Below, in pieces: positions 10,941-22,825 of a stretch of 64,000 nt of DNA. The DNA lies in the NCBI RefSeq assembly GCF_047495875.1, contig NC_092462.1, forward strand, positions 38,973,669 to 39,037,668, given 5' to 3'. Position numbers and translations under genes: made by a program. Under the pieces are notes generated by a model. It saw only the letters and a list, made by a program, of their open reading frames with translations, did not search any database and was not told the DNA's origin. Each line of letters starts with the position of its first letter. Within the stretch, counting starts at the first letter, position 1. Source of the stretch: Pithys albifrons albifrons (taxonomy: Eukaryota; Chordata; Aves; Passeriformes; Thamnophilidae).

Positions 10941-11626
10941 TGTTGTAGTTTGGGATTATTATGTAAATTCTCTCCCCTGCCACTTAACTGCCCAGGCCAG
11001 CGGTTAACAAAAGAAGCTGTTAACTGTGATCGCTGGGGTGGGGGCAGGTTTGTCTCTTTTGGTTTTTTTTTTGGATATTCTCCTCAGTCTTGGCTCGGCG
11101 GAACGGGGGAGTGGGGGCTCCAAGGAGGCAGGCTGCCCTGCTGGTTACTGCTGGGGTTTTCCCTGGCTGTCTTGCCGCTGCCTACTTCGGATTACTTTTT
11201 CCTGCCGTGCTGCTACCTGCCTTTGGATTTGCTGCTGGTTGCTCGTACCTTTCTGCTTCTTGGACGGGGAACACAGGGGGAAGAGACTGAGTCCATCTGA
11301 AAGCCCACTGCTCGTCTGTTTCGCTGGAGAGGGACTGAAACTCACTCTGCAGCCAGCGGGCTGTGACAAGGACACTTAAGTATAACCTTTTCTCCCGGAG
11401 GAAAACCTGCTGGGTTTTGTTGTTGTTGTTTTTTTTTTCTCTTATGGTGTTGGGGAAGTGGGTTGCACTAGTCTGTTTACATATATATATATATATATAG
11501 CAGTTATCCTTCTTGTATTAAAATTCCTTTTCTTAAATTTGATAAAGAGTGGTGTGATTATTGTGGAGGAGGCCCCTCCCCTGCTTGTGGGTAAAACATT
11601 TTGGTTTTTCCCCTCAAACCGAGACA
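10941..11626 (+). repeat. ERV 3' LTR
   Basis: 686 bp, identical to the 5' LTR except for T at 11564 in place of A. Even the T-runs and the TA dinucleotide run have the same length in both. The ATTAAA signal at 11517-11522 would terminate proviral transcripts. Confidence 0.95.
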
Positions 11627-11631
11627 AACCC
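11627..11631. repeat. ERV target-site duplication, right copy (aaccc)
   Basis: Exact match to 5249-5253. The unoccupied allele is predicted to read acaaccc directly joined to cttagtgg. Confidence 0.9.
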
Positions 11632-14370
11632 CTTAGTGGTATTATAGAAAATCATGAGATTCAAACATTTGGACATTTCTCTCACTGTTCTACCCCTAAG
11701 ATTTCTGTAAACTGTACCACAAAACAAGTTTGAAAAAAAAAGTATTTCTCTATAAAATATGAATGATTACATTTCAAACAATCACAACTACTATGCAATC
11801 ATAATTCTGTCTCATGGTTTGAATACTCTCTTTCAGCAACTGTACATTTTCCCATATTTCTTAAAGCTCAAAAGACCATGTACTTGACCTACAACATAAA
11901 AGCCAAAGAACCAAACAAATCAAGATCTAGAGATTTAATTAGTGACAAAAAACTTGACAGACTGAAAATAAATCCTCATGTTCAAAGCAGATGTTAGTGA
12001 GCCACAGTGTAAGAGGCAGATTAATCCACATCATCTTTCTTTCTATCTGACACTCTTTCTACAGAATCCTGCAAATTCTGACCTAGGGAGATTATAAAGC
12101 AATGAATCAAGAAAAACTATGTCAGCAATGTGAATTGTAGCTTGTTGAAGCTCTTAATTCCTTTTTCACTTCATGAATTTGGTAAGTTTAAGAAAAACAG
12201 AAAAACCTCTTGCAAGAGTGAAACAAAGTCTTAATAAAAAATTAAACTCCCCCAATGTCATTATGGTTCCAATAACCAATCTGAACCCTAAGGAGCCACA
12301 TCTTTGTTTAGTTCTTATTGCAGCAATTGTCCCTATTCAGTGTGGGCTGCTGTGTAAGCTCCATCAAAGATGATGAAGTAATCACTGAATATATATGTTA
12401 GTTGGTGTAGCAAAAGATATTATGCACTGTTTTCATCTGGTTTGCAACATTAGTTGTGTTTATGTTAATTGTCATTTAAATTCACCTATAATTTGGGCAG
12501 TTTATTAGACTGGTAGTGTAGTAAACTTGCTTTGGTGAATATTTGAAAATAGAATTTTATTGTTATATTCCAATTTAAGTTAATGCTATCTATCTGCTGA
12601 TCCACTTCTATTACTGTTTACCAGTACTGGGAAAAACAAGCAGCTCACATTCCAACTTCAGTTATATCCATTTTATGCCCACATTTTGGAAGCCAAAGGA
12701 AGAAGTTGCTGTTAATTACTTTAAAGCAATCGTTTCAGCTGTGTTTTAAGACTGACATCATTAATGACTGCCGTTTACCAGTGCAGAAGTGAAGAGGTGC
12801 AACTTTCTGCCAAATTTATGGTATCATTTTTACCATAAGTTAAGGCATATTCATTTCTGCAAAATTCAGTGGTCTTAATATGTGTAAGATTACTAGTTAT
12901 GCAGAAAAGAGAGCTTAAATTTTAATAGTAGCCTGAACATCTACCAGGAATTATGACACCATTTATATATGTATCTTGATTTATCTTCAGTTCTTCAGTT
13001 TCTAACTGGTAAGTCATTCCAGTTTCTAGATTTCTCCTGGAAGAGATCTACATTTAAAAAAAAACAAAAACACAAAACCAACAACAACAAACAATCCCAA
13101 ACAAACAAACATAAACCATGAGTCACTAGTACTGAGGTCTTATTTAGTAGCTTTGCTAAATACAAACCAAAATCTAATCTAGATACCTCCTATGCTATTG
13201 GATCAAGGATAATAGTGAAAAGCTGTAATCTCAGAATCACAGAATGTAATGGCTATGTTTTTATCCATGCTATTATAGTAAGGTTATCAGCAGATATTAG
13301 TACATTGAGGATATCAACCTCTAGGGCCCATACGAATTTTGTTAGTGCAATTATTGAGAAACTAAGACACAGTAACTAAAATAGAAGAGGGAATAGTATT
13401 AACCTTAAAAATGGGAAGCAAAATTGTAAAGATTAGAAGTAGCAAGCAAAATAACACTATTTAAAATGAAATCTGAAAAAATTATTATTTTATTCAAATG
13501 CATTTTTATTCAAATACATTATACATATATATATCTTTATTATATACATACAAACACACGTACATATACCATCCAAACAGGTGTACACACAGCTAACATT
13601 CATTCTTTTAATGGAAATATTCATTATAAGTAAGTCCAGTGATATAATAAAGAGCCAACATTACAGCAGTTCTTGTAACCACAAACACAGCTTTCAAAAA
13701 CCATTAAAGGAGCTGAGTAAGAACAGAAGCATATCTTTTACGATTTTAATTTTCATTAAGACATTCCCTGCCAAAGAAAATAGCTGAATTGTTCCAGAAG
13801 ACAGAAATATTTTCAAGGTTCATTAATAACTAGATGAATGTTATTCATAGCTAATGTCACTCAACAATTTCACTCTATCTGTTGCCTGACTAACTGTAAA
13901 AAGAAAAAAATAGAAGACAACTGCATGCAATGATATTTGCATAAGAGATCTGTGATGCTTTTTGCATTAGTGTTGAACTATACCACCGTAACATAAAGCT
14001 ACCAGACCACATACCCAGTGACACTTGCAGTTTTGGGCATGGTAGACCACTTTGGCTAGGGAAAGCGTTACAAGGATCAGGTACTTTATTTCCTCAGATG
14101 TACATTTGCTTTTATATCTGGCACATACTGTGCAATTAATCTCTTTTGGTCTGGATTCCCTCCCTCCCCCCACTTCTGTGCAAGAGGTTCACCTCTTAGC
14201 CTATACTGAAGTCAGTCAGTCTTTCTACTAGAAATTAGTATAACCAGCTTTGGGAAGGAAACCATAATATCTTCCAAAGATATTGTAAATACTATGTTTC
14301 CTGCTCACTGCTGCTGACATGACAGCACAGCCTGGAGAACAGAGTGAGGTTATCTCTGTGTCTTGATAGT
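11632..14370. other. Non-coding stretch
   Basis: AT-rich sequence with an A/CA-rich patch at about 13050-13115 and a TA/CA microsatellite-like patch at about 13520-13570. A possible 15-bp remnant of a CR1 tail (cagaatcacagaatg) lies near 13233. No exon was recognised. Confidence 0.55.
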
Positions 14371-14520
14371 CCTGAGCTGTTCTTTCATCTTGCAGCAGGG
14401 CATGGTGCTGACAACATCAAGGTCATGGGTTTGATCTCCGTACGGGCCATTCACTTAAGTGTGTGCTCGATGATCCTTGTAGGTCCCTTTTGAGTCTATG
14501 AAGTCAACTTCTGTGACATT
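14371..14520 (+). repeat. TguSINE1-type SINE (tRNA-Ile head, CR1-like tail)
   Basis: The block from gtgctgacaacatcaaggtc through the B-box-like ggtcatgggtttgatctcc to gtacgggccattcac matches a tRNA-Ile-derived head. It is followed by the junction ttcacttaag and a CR1-type 3' tail (gatgatccttgtaggtccctt ... ctgtgacatt). The A-box half is degraded. This SINE family is known from passerine birds and is the best taxonomic marker in the window. Confidence 0.8.
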
Positions 14521-16714
14521 CCCACAGACTGTTGCTAAGTTTTAGTTCAGAATATAGGTACACATTGTTAGCTGGCCTGATTCAAACTTGAAATAAAAGT
14601 AAAGCTACTTTCAAGTCTTTAGAGATTACTTAGTTTTCCCTTGTGCTCCATGGCTGTGTTTATGTTTATCACAGCACCTCATCTCCTCAGTAACACAGAT
14701 CTACCATACAGCTGCAATTCATTTTTATTCCAGCTACAGTACTTAACTTTGGCAATCCAGACTGGCACTACTGTCCTCCACAAGTCTTCTGTCCAAATTG
14801 GGTATGTAACAAAAGAAAGTAGCACTTGCAGGGGAATTTCACATTCGCAGAAGTAAGATTTAGAAAGAATCCATGGAAGAGCACTGGAACACAGAAGAGG
14901 ACTACTCACTGTGTTCTCTGTTATTACCACCATGAGAAAAAGGCTATGAAAACACAGCCTATGGAGATCATCCCCTTTAACTAAAAAGTTACCACCGACA
15001 CTTACACTAAGGAAATTTAATGAAGTCCACAGAAGAAGGTGGGGGGGGGGGAAGGCATTAAATATTAACCAAGTGAGTGCAGGCTGCCTTTGAAACTCCC
15101 TCTTTAATTAAATCTTTAAAATGCAAATCTCATCTCCTACTAAAAAAACACTGGACTGACTTTAATACTGACCATCATACCACAATTAAGGTCTGATCTT
15201 TACTTTACTATTTGGCTAAGTAAGAGCTGCATCAACTGCCTCCATAGCCAAAGTGCACCAAATCAAACGCAGATGAAGTGGGCAGGTATGTGACAAGAAA
15301 TCAGCAGGAAAGAAACAGTGGCTGCACAATGCAGACTAGTTCAGAGTGAATAAAATGAGGAGTGACAAACATCCCCAAATAAGTCAAATCTCCTCCGTAA
15401 CAGCACTTCAGGCAATATTTTCTGTAGAACACTCTTCTGTAAAAGAAGAATTCAGTGAAAAGGGTGAAAAGAATAATGAACCAGAGAAACAAATGAGAAA
15501 TAGTAGAACAACAGACTTTAAAGGAACTTAGAAAAGACAGCTCTTTTAAAATAAAATTTCCACTCAAATTACCATTCCAATACCAGGGGGAAATATCACT
15601 GGTCTGATGCTTTTGTTACATAACCAAATGTAGTTAGAATACCCATTCAGATTATTTCAGCTTGAGATCAGCTTACTTCATAAAAGATTAAACAATTTCT
15701 TGGGTTTCATTATAGCTAAAAGGTTTTTCATGTTACTTGTTCTATTATGCTACAGTAAAGTCCCTAAGGAACTAAAGCAAAAGGTTGTAATTCTGTTTAC
15801 TAATGTGATTCGTAGAATGGTCTTAAAATATAATGAAATTAAAATAATTTGCACATATGTAACAGATAGTGCTTTATTGGTTTGTTTTTCATTTATGCTA
15901 TATGACTTCAGTAGAATATCTAGCTTAGGTAAGACCCCTGGAAAAGAAATGTAAGAGAATGGATGGCAGGGGAAGACCATTTTTTTTTTCCCAAGGAGCA
16001 GCTGAGTATGCTTATGGTGGAGATACTTTGAAGTGGGTAGTACACACCAGAGGATGTAAGGGTGGCACCACAGAACTTCAAGATGCATTTCATGCAAAGA
16101 GAATAAGATTACTTCTGAGCAGCGTGTGAAACAGGCAAACTAGTCTTAGAGAAAAAATATTAAGCCTTTCTGGTATAAACTAATAGTACATGAGGTAAAA
16201 TACATACCTTTACTTTGAACAAATTTGCCTGTATATTTAATGTACATACTTTTCGAATTCTATAATTCCCGAAATTTTCTGCATATCTGTTTTGTCTCCT
16301 TGGACTTAATGTCTTATCCACATTGTGTGGGGGGTGGTGGAGAAGGGTAGGGAGTGGATTTGGAGAAAACTTTATTACAAACATTGTTCTAATAAACTGT
16401 ATTGTATTTTTTCATTACTAGAGGACTAGAGGAGTCTTTCTATACAAACCTTTTATTATTACTTTTCCCTTACTTTAAGCTTTGATACTTTGTATAAATT
16501 GCTCTATCACAGTAATGGTCAAAACTTGACAGATACCATCTAACACAATACTGGAACATTAAAGAGAAACAAACACTTTCTGGATCTTAACGCAATGCTT
16601 TCTTCACTCTCTCCAAGCATTAAATTTGCCTTTTCTGTGACAGCTCCATCTATTCCACTATTCTCATTTGCTTTTGACTTCTTTTAAGTGTGGTGCCTCA
16701 TATATGTATGTATT
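14521..16714. other. Non-coding stretch
   Basis: AT-rich sequence with a short G-run near 15040. Short frames such as 15700-15954 and 15750-16097 (minus) show no recognisable domain. Confidence 0.55.
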
Positions 16715-17037
16715 TCATAGAATCATAGGTTTAGGTGGTAAGGGACCTTAAAGATCATCTACTTCCAATCCCTATTCCACTAGATCAGGTTGCTCTGAGC
16801 TCTATCCAACTTGGCCTTGAATACTTCCGGGGATGGTGTATCCACAGCTTCCCTGGGTAACCTGTCCCAGTGCCCCACCACTCTCACACAAAAGAATTGT
16901 TTTCCTAATATCTACTCTAAATCTGCCCTCTGACAGTTTAAATCCCTTGTTCTATCACTATATGTCCTCATAAAAATTCCCTCTCCAGCTCTCTTGCTGG
17001 CCCCCTTTAAGTACTGGAGGACTGCTCTAAGGTGTCA
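16715..17037 (-). repeat. CR1 LINE 3' fragment, antisense
   Basis: Starts with catagaatcatagg, the reverse complement of the CR1 3' octamer tail. It continues through the antisense consensus (tccaacttggccttgaatacttcc, then the ggtgtatccacagcttccctgggtaacctg region). 5'-truncated and moderately diverged. Confidence 0.9.
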
Positions 17038-20000
17038 ATATTTTAGATGCATTGTTTTCTCTATTTGCACTAGCCAAGTTACCCTGACAAATAAAATAAA
17101 ATCTTTTCAACACAGAAAATTACACTGGCAGATCTGAGATTTCAAAAATGCATACTGTGTTTTTCTTCTTATGGGACTTCAACCATCTTTCCCAAATTGT
17201 CCTTTTATTCAGAGAGGGCCTCCATTTGCACAGTAATTATTCCACTGCCCCACAAACTTGAATGCCTTTAATTTCTAGCTCTCCTGGTGGCACTCTGGAG
17301 TGCCCTCAGTGGGGCTATGTGGTACACACATTCAGCAAATCAAAAACACAATCTGCTAAGGATCAACATCCTTCTTCAGGTAGTACTTTCACAGAGAAAT
17401 AATTTTCCCATCTGTCATGTCTGTAATGCATATATCCTGATGTACATCAAAAACCCCTGCCCCTAGTTCATGAAGAATAATTCCATTCAGTTGCTTGGTT
17501 CCACTTCATCATGCCATTATTTACAGTAAGAACCAGACCTTATGCTACAAGAGACTTTTAAAAATTAATAAAACAAAGCTAAAAATAAAAAAAATCACAT
17601 ACTATCACACAATGCAAAATTATAGACAACTGGAATAACTTTGTTTAACTGAAAAGCCTTCTGTCTCTATTACATCTCAAAATAATGCTCTTCAGGTTGG
17701 AAGTTTGAGTTCTATGGAAGAAGAGGAAAGACTGAGTCTCTGGCAATTTTACGCAGAATGAATCTGCAATAGAGACACATACTAAAAAACTAAAGGTCTA
17801 GATGTCATTCAAAATATAAGACACAGATTACAGTTCATCTGATATTTAATAGTGTTGGTCTCTGATAAAAAAATGTAAGGGGAAAAAAAAAGGAAAAAAG
17901 AAAGTGAGACTTCAATGAGACAATGGGGATCCAACAGAGAGCACAGAATCTTTCTTGAAGCTACTGAGTTTCAGGTCACAGTTGGACATCCGTAAGACTG
18001 AAAACAGGAAAAATGGTGTTCAGAACAATCTAAAGCATTGGTAGCAGCCTGTATTACCTACAGAATGTTTCTTTGTAACAAAAGAAATATTTTGGTGCAT
18101 TTCACTTCTCAGTTTTCACTATGCTTTTCTAACAACCTGAAGAATTCTCAGTTCATTAAATCTAACATTACCCTCACCATACAGCTTTCACTGATGTAGA
18201 CTTCTATTTTGTCTATTTTTTTCTCTATTCTAAAAATCTAAATACATCATCTGATGTTATGCTTAAAATAGAATTTGCTGCAGCCATTTCCAGAACTGGT
18301 ATTTGAAATTTTATGTAAATTTCATGTATGTGTAGGGATTTTTACAGGCATATATGTAATAGGAAACAGATCCATTGTTAAGCCTTCTACTTACAGTTGT
18401 GAATTACCCATCCACTGCAGAGTAGTGGTTCCTTCAGCACTGAAATAGTTTATTGTATTCAGCATTTATTACTGAAGCATGAACAGAAGCATATTTTAGA
18501 ATAAACTTACATGGCATAGTGAGATAATATTGAACTATAGTCCAGATGGCATCAAGATGTGAGGCAATAAAGGACATCTCAGTCATCAGAAAGTACTGTA
18601 CATTAAGCTCTCAGTTTATTCTCTACTTAACTCTATCTAAAGCCAGGTTCCTATAGCAACTCTGTGAACATACAGATATGCCTGAAAGAGTTATATACCA
18701 GCAAGCATTTCCATCTCCAAAGCATATATGACAATTTAACACATCTTTGGGCAGGAACTTCCATTTAGTAACTGCAATAAAATACCCTCATCCTTTCATT
18801 CAGGGGAATCACAGTCCTTGTCTTCTCCTAACATCTCAGGAGGTTTAATGATATGCATAAGCTTCTCTATCTCTGACTCACCAGGGGCGACTTCATTATT
18901 TAAAACACAATCTCATCAAATTGATTTGCAAACAATGACAGCTATTTGGTCACAATATTAAAAATTAAAGACTGAATTACATTTCCCAATGTTCTCAGAA
19001 TCATTTTCTTTTCATGGGACATCTAAAAGATATTTTCATCATGAAAATATTGTGACGGAAAAAGTGATGTTTGACACGTCAGATTTTTTCTCTTTAAGAA
19101 TAACCTTCTCAGCCTTCTCAACAAACTGAGGCAATTAGTCTCCCTTCCTTATACTCCCACAAACCATTACAACATTGGTATTAAGAAGCATTTAGATATA
19201 ATATATACAGAAATGAAGGATTTATGGAAGTGAAAGATAACAGCACATATATGAATGAGGCTTAGAGGTGACAAGAGACTCTCTAACTATCACATGTTCC
19301 TTGAGTTAATTTTGAATTCTTTCAGAATAGTACACGTTAACACACAATATCAGCTATTATACATACATTCAGTCAGGATGGGTTGATCTTTTGTGTTTTC
19401 TCTGAAGGCCATAGATGTCTTAACAGATTTCCAAAAATTAAATCCTAGGTAATAATTAGTTCTTTTAACATTCAAAATCTTCAAACCACCTTTTCCAGAA
19501 CATCTAGCAGATGTTCAAGTACAATAAATATTTCACAACTAGAAATCTGGCCACAGGCTCTCAGAAAGTGACCTCTTTTACTCTGCAAAAAGGAGAGTTA
19601 TATGCTAGACAAGTATTAGATCAATGAAGCTACAAACTCAAACAGTCTCACAAGTGCAAAAGACATTCTTTGATCTGTTTCTTGAGACTCTTCAGAAAGT
19701 ATTGCCTAGACTGGCATTTAAACCAATCCAGGTCCCCAAACTGCTCTCTGCAAACTCTGCTTTGTAATTTCTAGGATCACAATAGAATAAATAAAGAATT
19801 AAAACTTGATCTTGGAAAGGTCTTAAGAAAGTTTTAGTTCTTTTTGAGGTGATCTTTCTGGGAACATAGCTGTTAAATGACAGTTCTTATCTTAGAAATA
19901 CTTATTTCTAAGCAAAACAATTTATTTTGAAGGACCACCACCACTTACCTACTGTTTAAGAGAAATTTACATCATTATGGATTTCTTAAGCAGTTAAAAT

Positions 20001-22534
20001 GTTAACTATCAATAATTATTTTAAACAAAACCTAATAGCCTTGTCCTCATCATGTGCACTTTACACAAGAAAACATGCTAGTTAAGAAAAATAAAGGCAA
20101 AGTCTGCTTCTGCAAATATTCCAGCAGGCAGACAGAGAGGAGGTGGGTTATTTATAGCTTTGGCTTTAGTACACTGAAATAGGGATTATGAACAAGGTCT
20201 TCTGTCAACTGCTTCTCAAAATGATTTAGTTAGTATTTAGCCAGGCACAGACCCCCTATGGAAGCCTTTGCAGAGACTGCAGTGATTCTCCCTGTAACAG
20301 TAAAATATAAAATACTAGGCTATAGAAATAACATCGATAATGCTCAGTTCTAAATACTGTTAATTTGACATATGCTCAATACTGATTTTATACTCCTCTA
20401 ACCACATTGATTGCAGTAGGGCTAGTTTACTGACTTGAAGCAAGCCAGATAAAACTCAACAATTTCACTTTATTCCCTGGACTGCAGAGCAAAATGTCAA
20501 TATTTACTGTTTTGAATTTCAAATATGAAATTCAAGTTTGAGATCCAACTGACCCTCAAAATCAAGTGAAATCAGCCACAACGCAAGTTCCTTATTTTGC
20601 CACACTTTCCATTTCCCATGAAAGAGTAGACATCTGTCTAATACAAATTGCTGATGAAAGTATTATGATCTGCAATAAAAAAATACCAATATTGTGGAAT
20701 CGTAGGGTGCAAACTATTCTCAGGTGATTATATCAAGAGATGCACAGATCTTAGAACATAAGATGCAAAGCACATTATCTGATAAGCAGAGATAAGCATT
20801 ATTATGTAGCAAACACTTTTTACTATATTCAGTGCAGCACTGGGTTCATCAGTCTTCCATTGACTCACCTTTTGAACTGATAACCTAGCATGTTAATAAT
20901 CCACCAGACTAATATTTTAAAACCAAAACAGATCAGAAGACCGAGGGATAAAACAGGAGATGATAATGAGAGGAAAAGTGAAAAATTCTGCTTCCTCCAT
21001 GGTTAAACTGGAAAATACTATGGACCACAGGCAGAAATAATTTTTCAAACTAAGAAATTCTTGCACTACTACTTTAAAAATCTAACTAATCAATTAAGCA
21101 TAAAGATCTTCAAGCAAATTAAAAGTAAGAACTCTATCCTTTCAGGATCAACAAAGCTAGGTCACCCCAAACTAGTAAACAGCTTCCTGGGATGATAAAC
21201 CTCTATTCTGAGTATCAACTTGTATCAGACACATGCTACATCAACTGTGCAGCAGAGATTTTATTCAAAATCCACTGACTTGAACTCATCCACTAAATCA
21301 AGACAGAATTAAAATAACAAGTAGTTTAATCAGAAGCTGTTGATCTTTCTTTTTTAGGCTTTCCTGGTTTCCTTCCGCTTCTGTGGACTTCATGTTAATG
21401 TTCTAACTTGCATAAGGATTAGTCAATCTTTCATCAGGCCATTAGAGGTGGGGAATTAAGAGTTTTACTACCCACAGTACATTTTCATCTTCAGCAAGGA
21501 TTTGGAAAGAAAAAAATCACAAAATGACCTTGTGTTAAACAAGACGACAAGCAGTAGAGCATTTATAATATTTCTATGCAATTTTATATTCTCTTTTGCA
21601 ATTACCCATCTGTTTCATCTTAATTTACCTACATAAAGCAGGTATGGGCCAAAGACCATTCCTGGAAAGGATAAGGCCTTCAGGCCAGCAACACAGATGA
21701 GAACTCTAGTGAAGCAATGAAGAAAAACAGTTAGCCACTCTATGTTAAAAAGGAGCTTCTCTTAGGAAAAGTTTTTGGAGATGGTCTTTGGTTTTCTTAT
21801 GATTTTGAATTGGTATTTATATACAGAATATATAAGCAGAATGTAATTTTGCTCTTTTGCTCCAGTAGCTATTTACATCTTAGAATTTTGAGAAAGTTAA
21901 TGAGACTGATATGAAAGTATTGCCAAAGCTCATGAAAATGTCTGTACTGAGAAGCCCCAGCAGATCGTGGTGTTTACCTGCTCATCTTTATCACGACCAC
22001 CACTACTCAATGTCAGTCAGCATGCAGTACCTCTCCTAAGACTCCTGCAACAAAGTATCATAAGATTTTGTTAAATTAGTGCCTACTTTAAGCTGTTCTT
22101 ATCACATACAGCCAGCAATGAAGGTGAATAGAGCATAGCCTGAAAGTTGCACCTTCTTACAACAGACTCTCAGATCATTATATGCCATCTAATTTTGAAA
22201 TATCGGTGTTTGACACTCAGTCCACATGTCCAATTGTACTCCTGACAAAGATTTTCAATTCTCCTGATGATCCATGTGAAAATTCAAATTATAGATATAG
22301 TAGTAATATTAAATAGGTAAGAATTGAATTTGTAGTTCTTAAATAGATGTTCTATCCAAAAAAGATCTTCATCATGGGCAAAACCAACTTACCAGAACAT
22401 GAAAATAACAGAAACTTAGACTACCACTTTATAAAGATATAGAAGAGACTTTCACGTACTACTACTCAATCAAAAGGCCACTGGAAATACTGATCTCCAC
22501 ACACTTGACAAACTAATTCTTCTCTCACTGACCA
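17038..22534. other. Long non-coding stretch, nothing recognised
   Basis: About 5.5 kb of AT-rich sequence with no open frame worth noting on either strand, no recognisable repeat and no GC-rich promoter-like patch. It could be intronic or intergenic, and I see no signal that decides it. Confidence 0.55.
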
Positions 22535-22825
22535 GCACCACCAGGGCCTTTTCTGCCAGGCAGCTTTCCAGTTGCTCATCCTCCAGCCTGTAGCACTACA
22601 TGGGGTTGTTGTGACCCAAGTGCAGAAGCCAGCATTTGGCCTTTTTGAACCTCATAAAATTGGCCTTGGCCCCTCAATCCAGCCTGTCCAGATGCCTCTG
22701 CGAAGCCTTCCTACCCTCCAGCAGATCAACACTCACACTCAACTTGATGTTATCTGCAAACTTAGTGAGGGTGCATTCGATCCCCTTGTCTGGGCCATTG
22801 AAAAAGATAGTAAACAGGAATGATA
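22535..22825 (-). repeat. Internal CR1 fragment, antisense
   Basis: Matches the antisense CR1 ORF2 end region: ctgtagcactacatggggttgttgtgacccaagtgcag, then ccttggcccctcaatccagcctgtccag, then atgttatctgcaaacttagtgagggtgca. It lacks the 3' tail, so it is a broken internal piece. Confidence 0.85.

Larger units (their letters stand above)
5249..11631 (+). mobile_element. Full-length endogenous retrovirus, ERV-L-like, very young
   Basis: A complete provirus in plus orientation: TSD, 5' LTR, PBS, gag, pol (protease, RT, RNase H, integrase), a short tail, 3' LTR, TSD. No env lies between the end of pol (10841) and the 3' LTR (10941). The LTRs are both 686 bp and differ at one position (5877 A versus 11564 T), so insertion was recent. 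The absent env, the 5-bp TSD, a Gag without zinc knuckles and the Lys-type PBS all suit a class III / spuma-related lineage. This assignment comes from structure and motifs, not from a phylogeny. Gag, protease-RT and RNase H-integrase share one reading frame, separated by two UAG codons (7659-7661 and 9288-9290). Confidence 0.95.
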
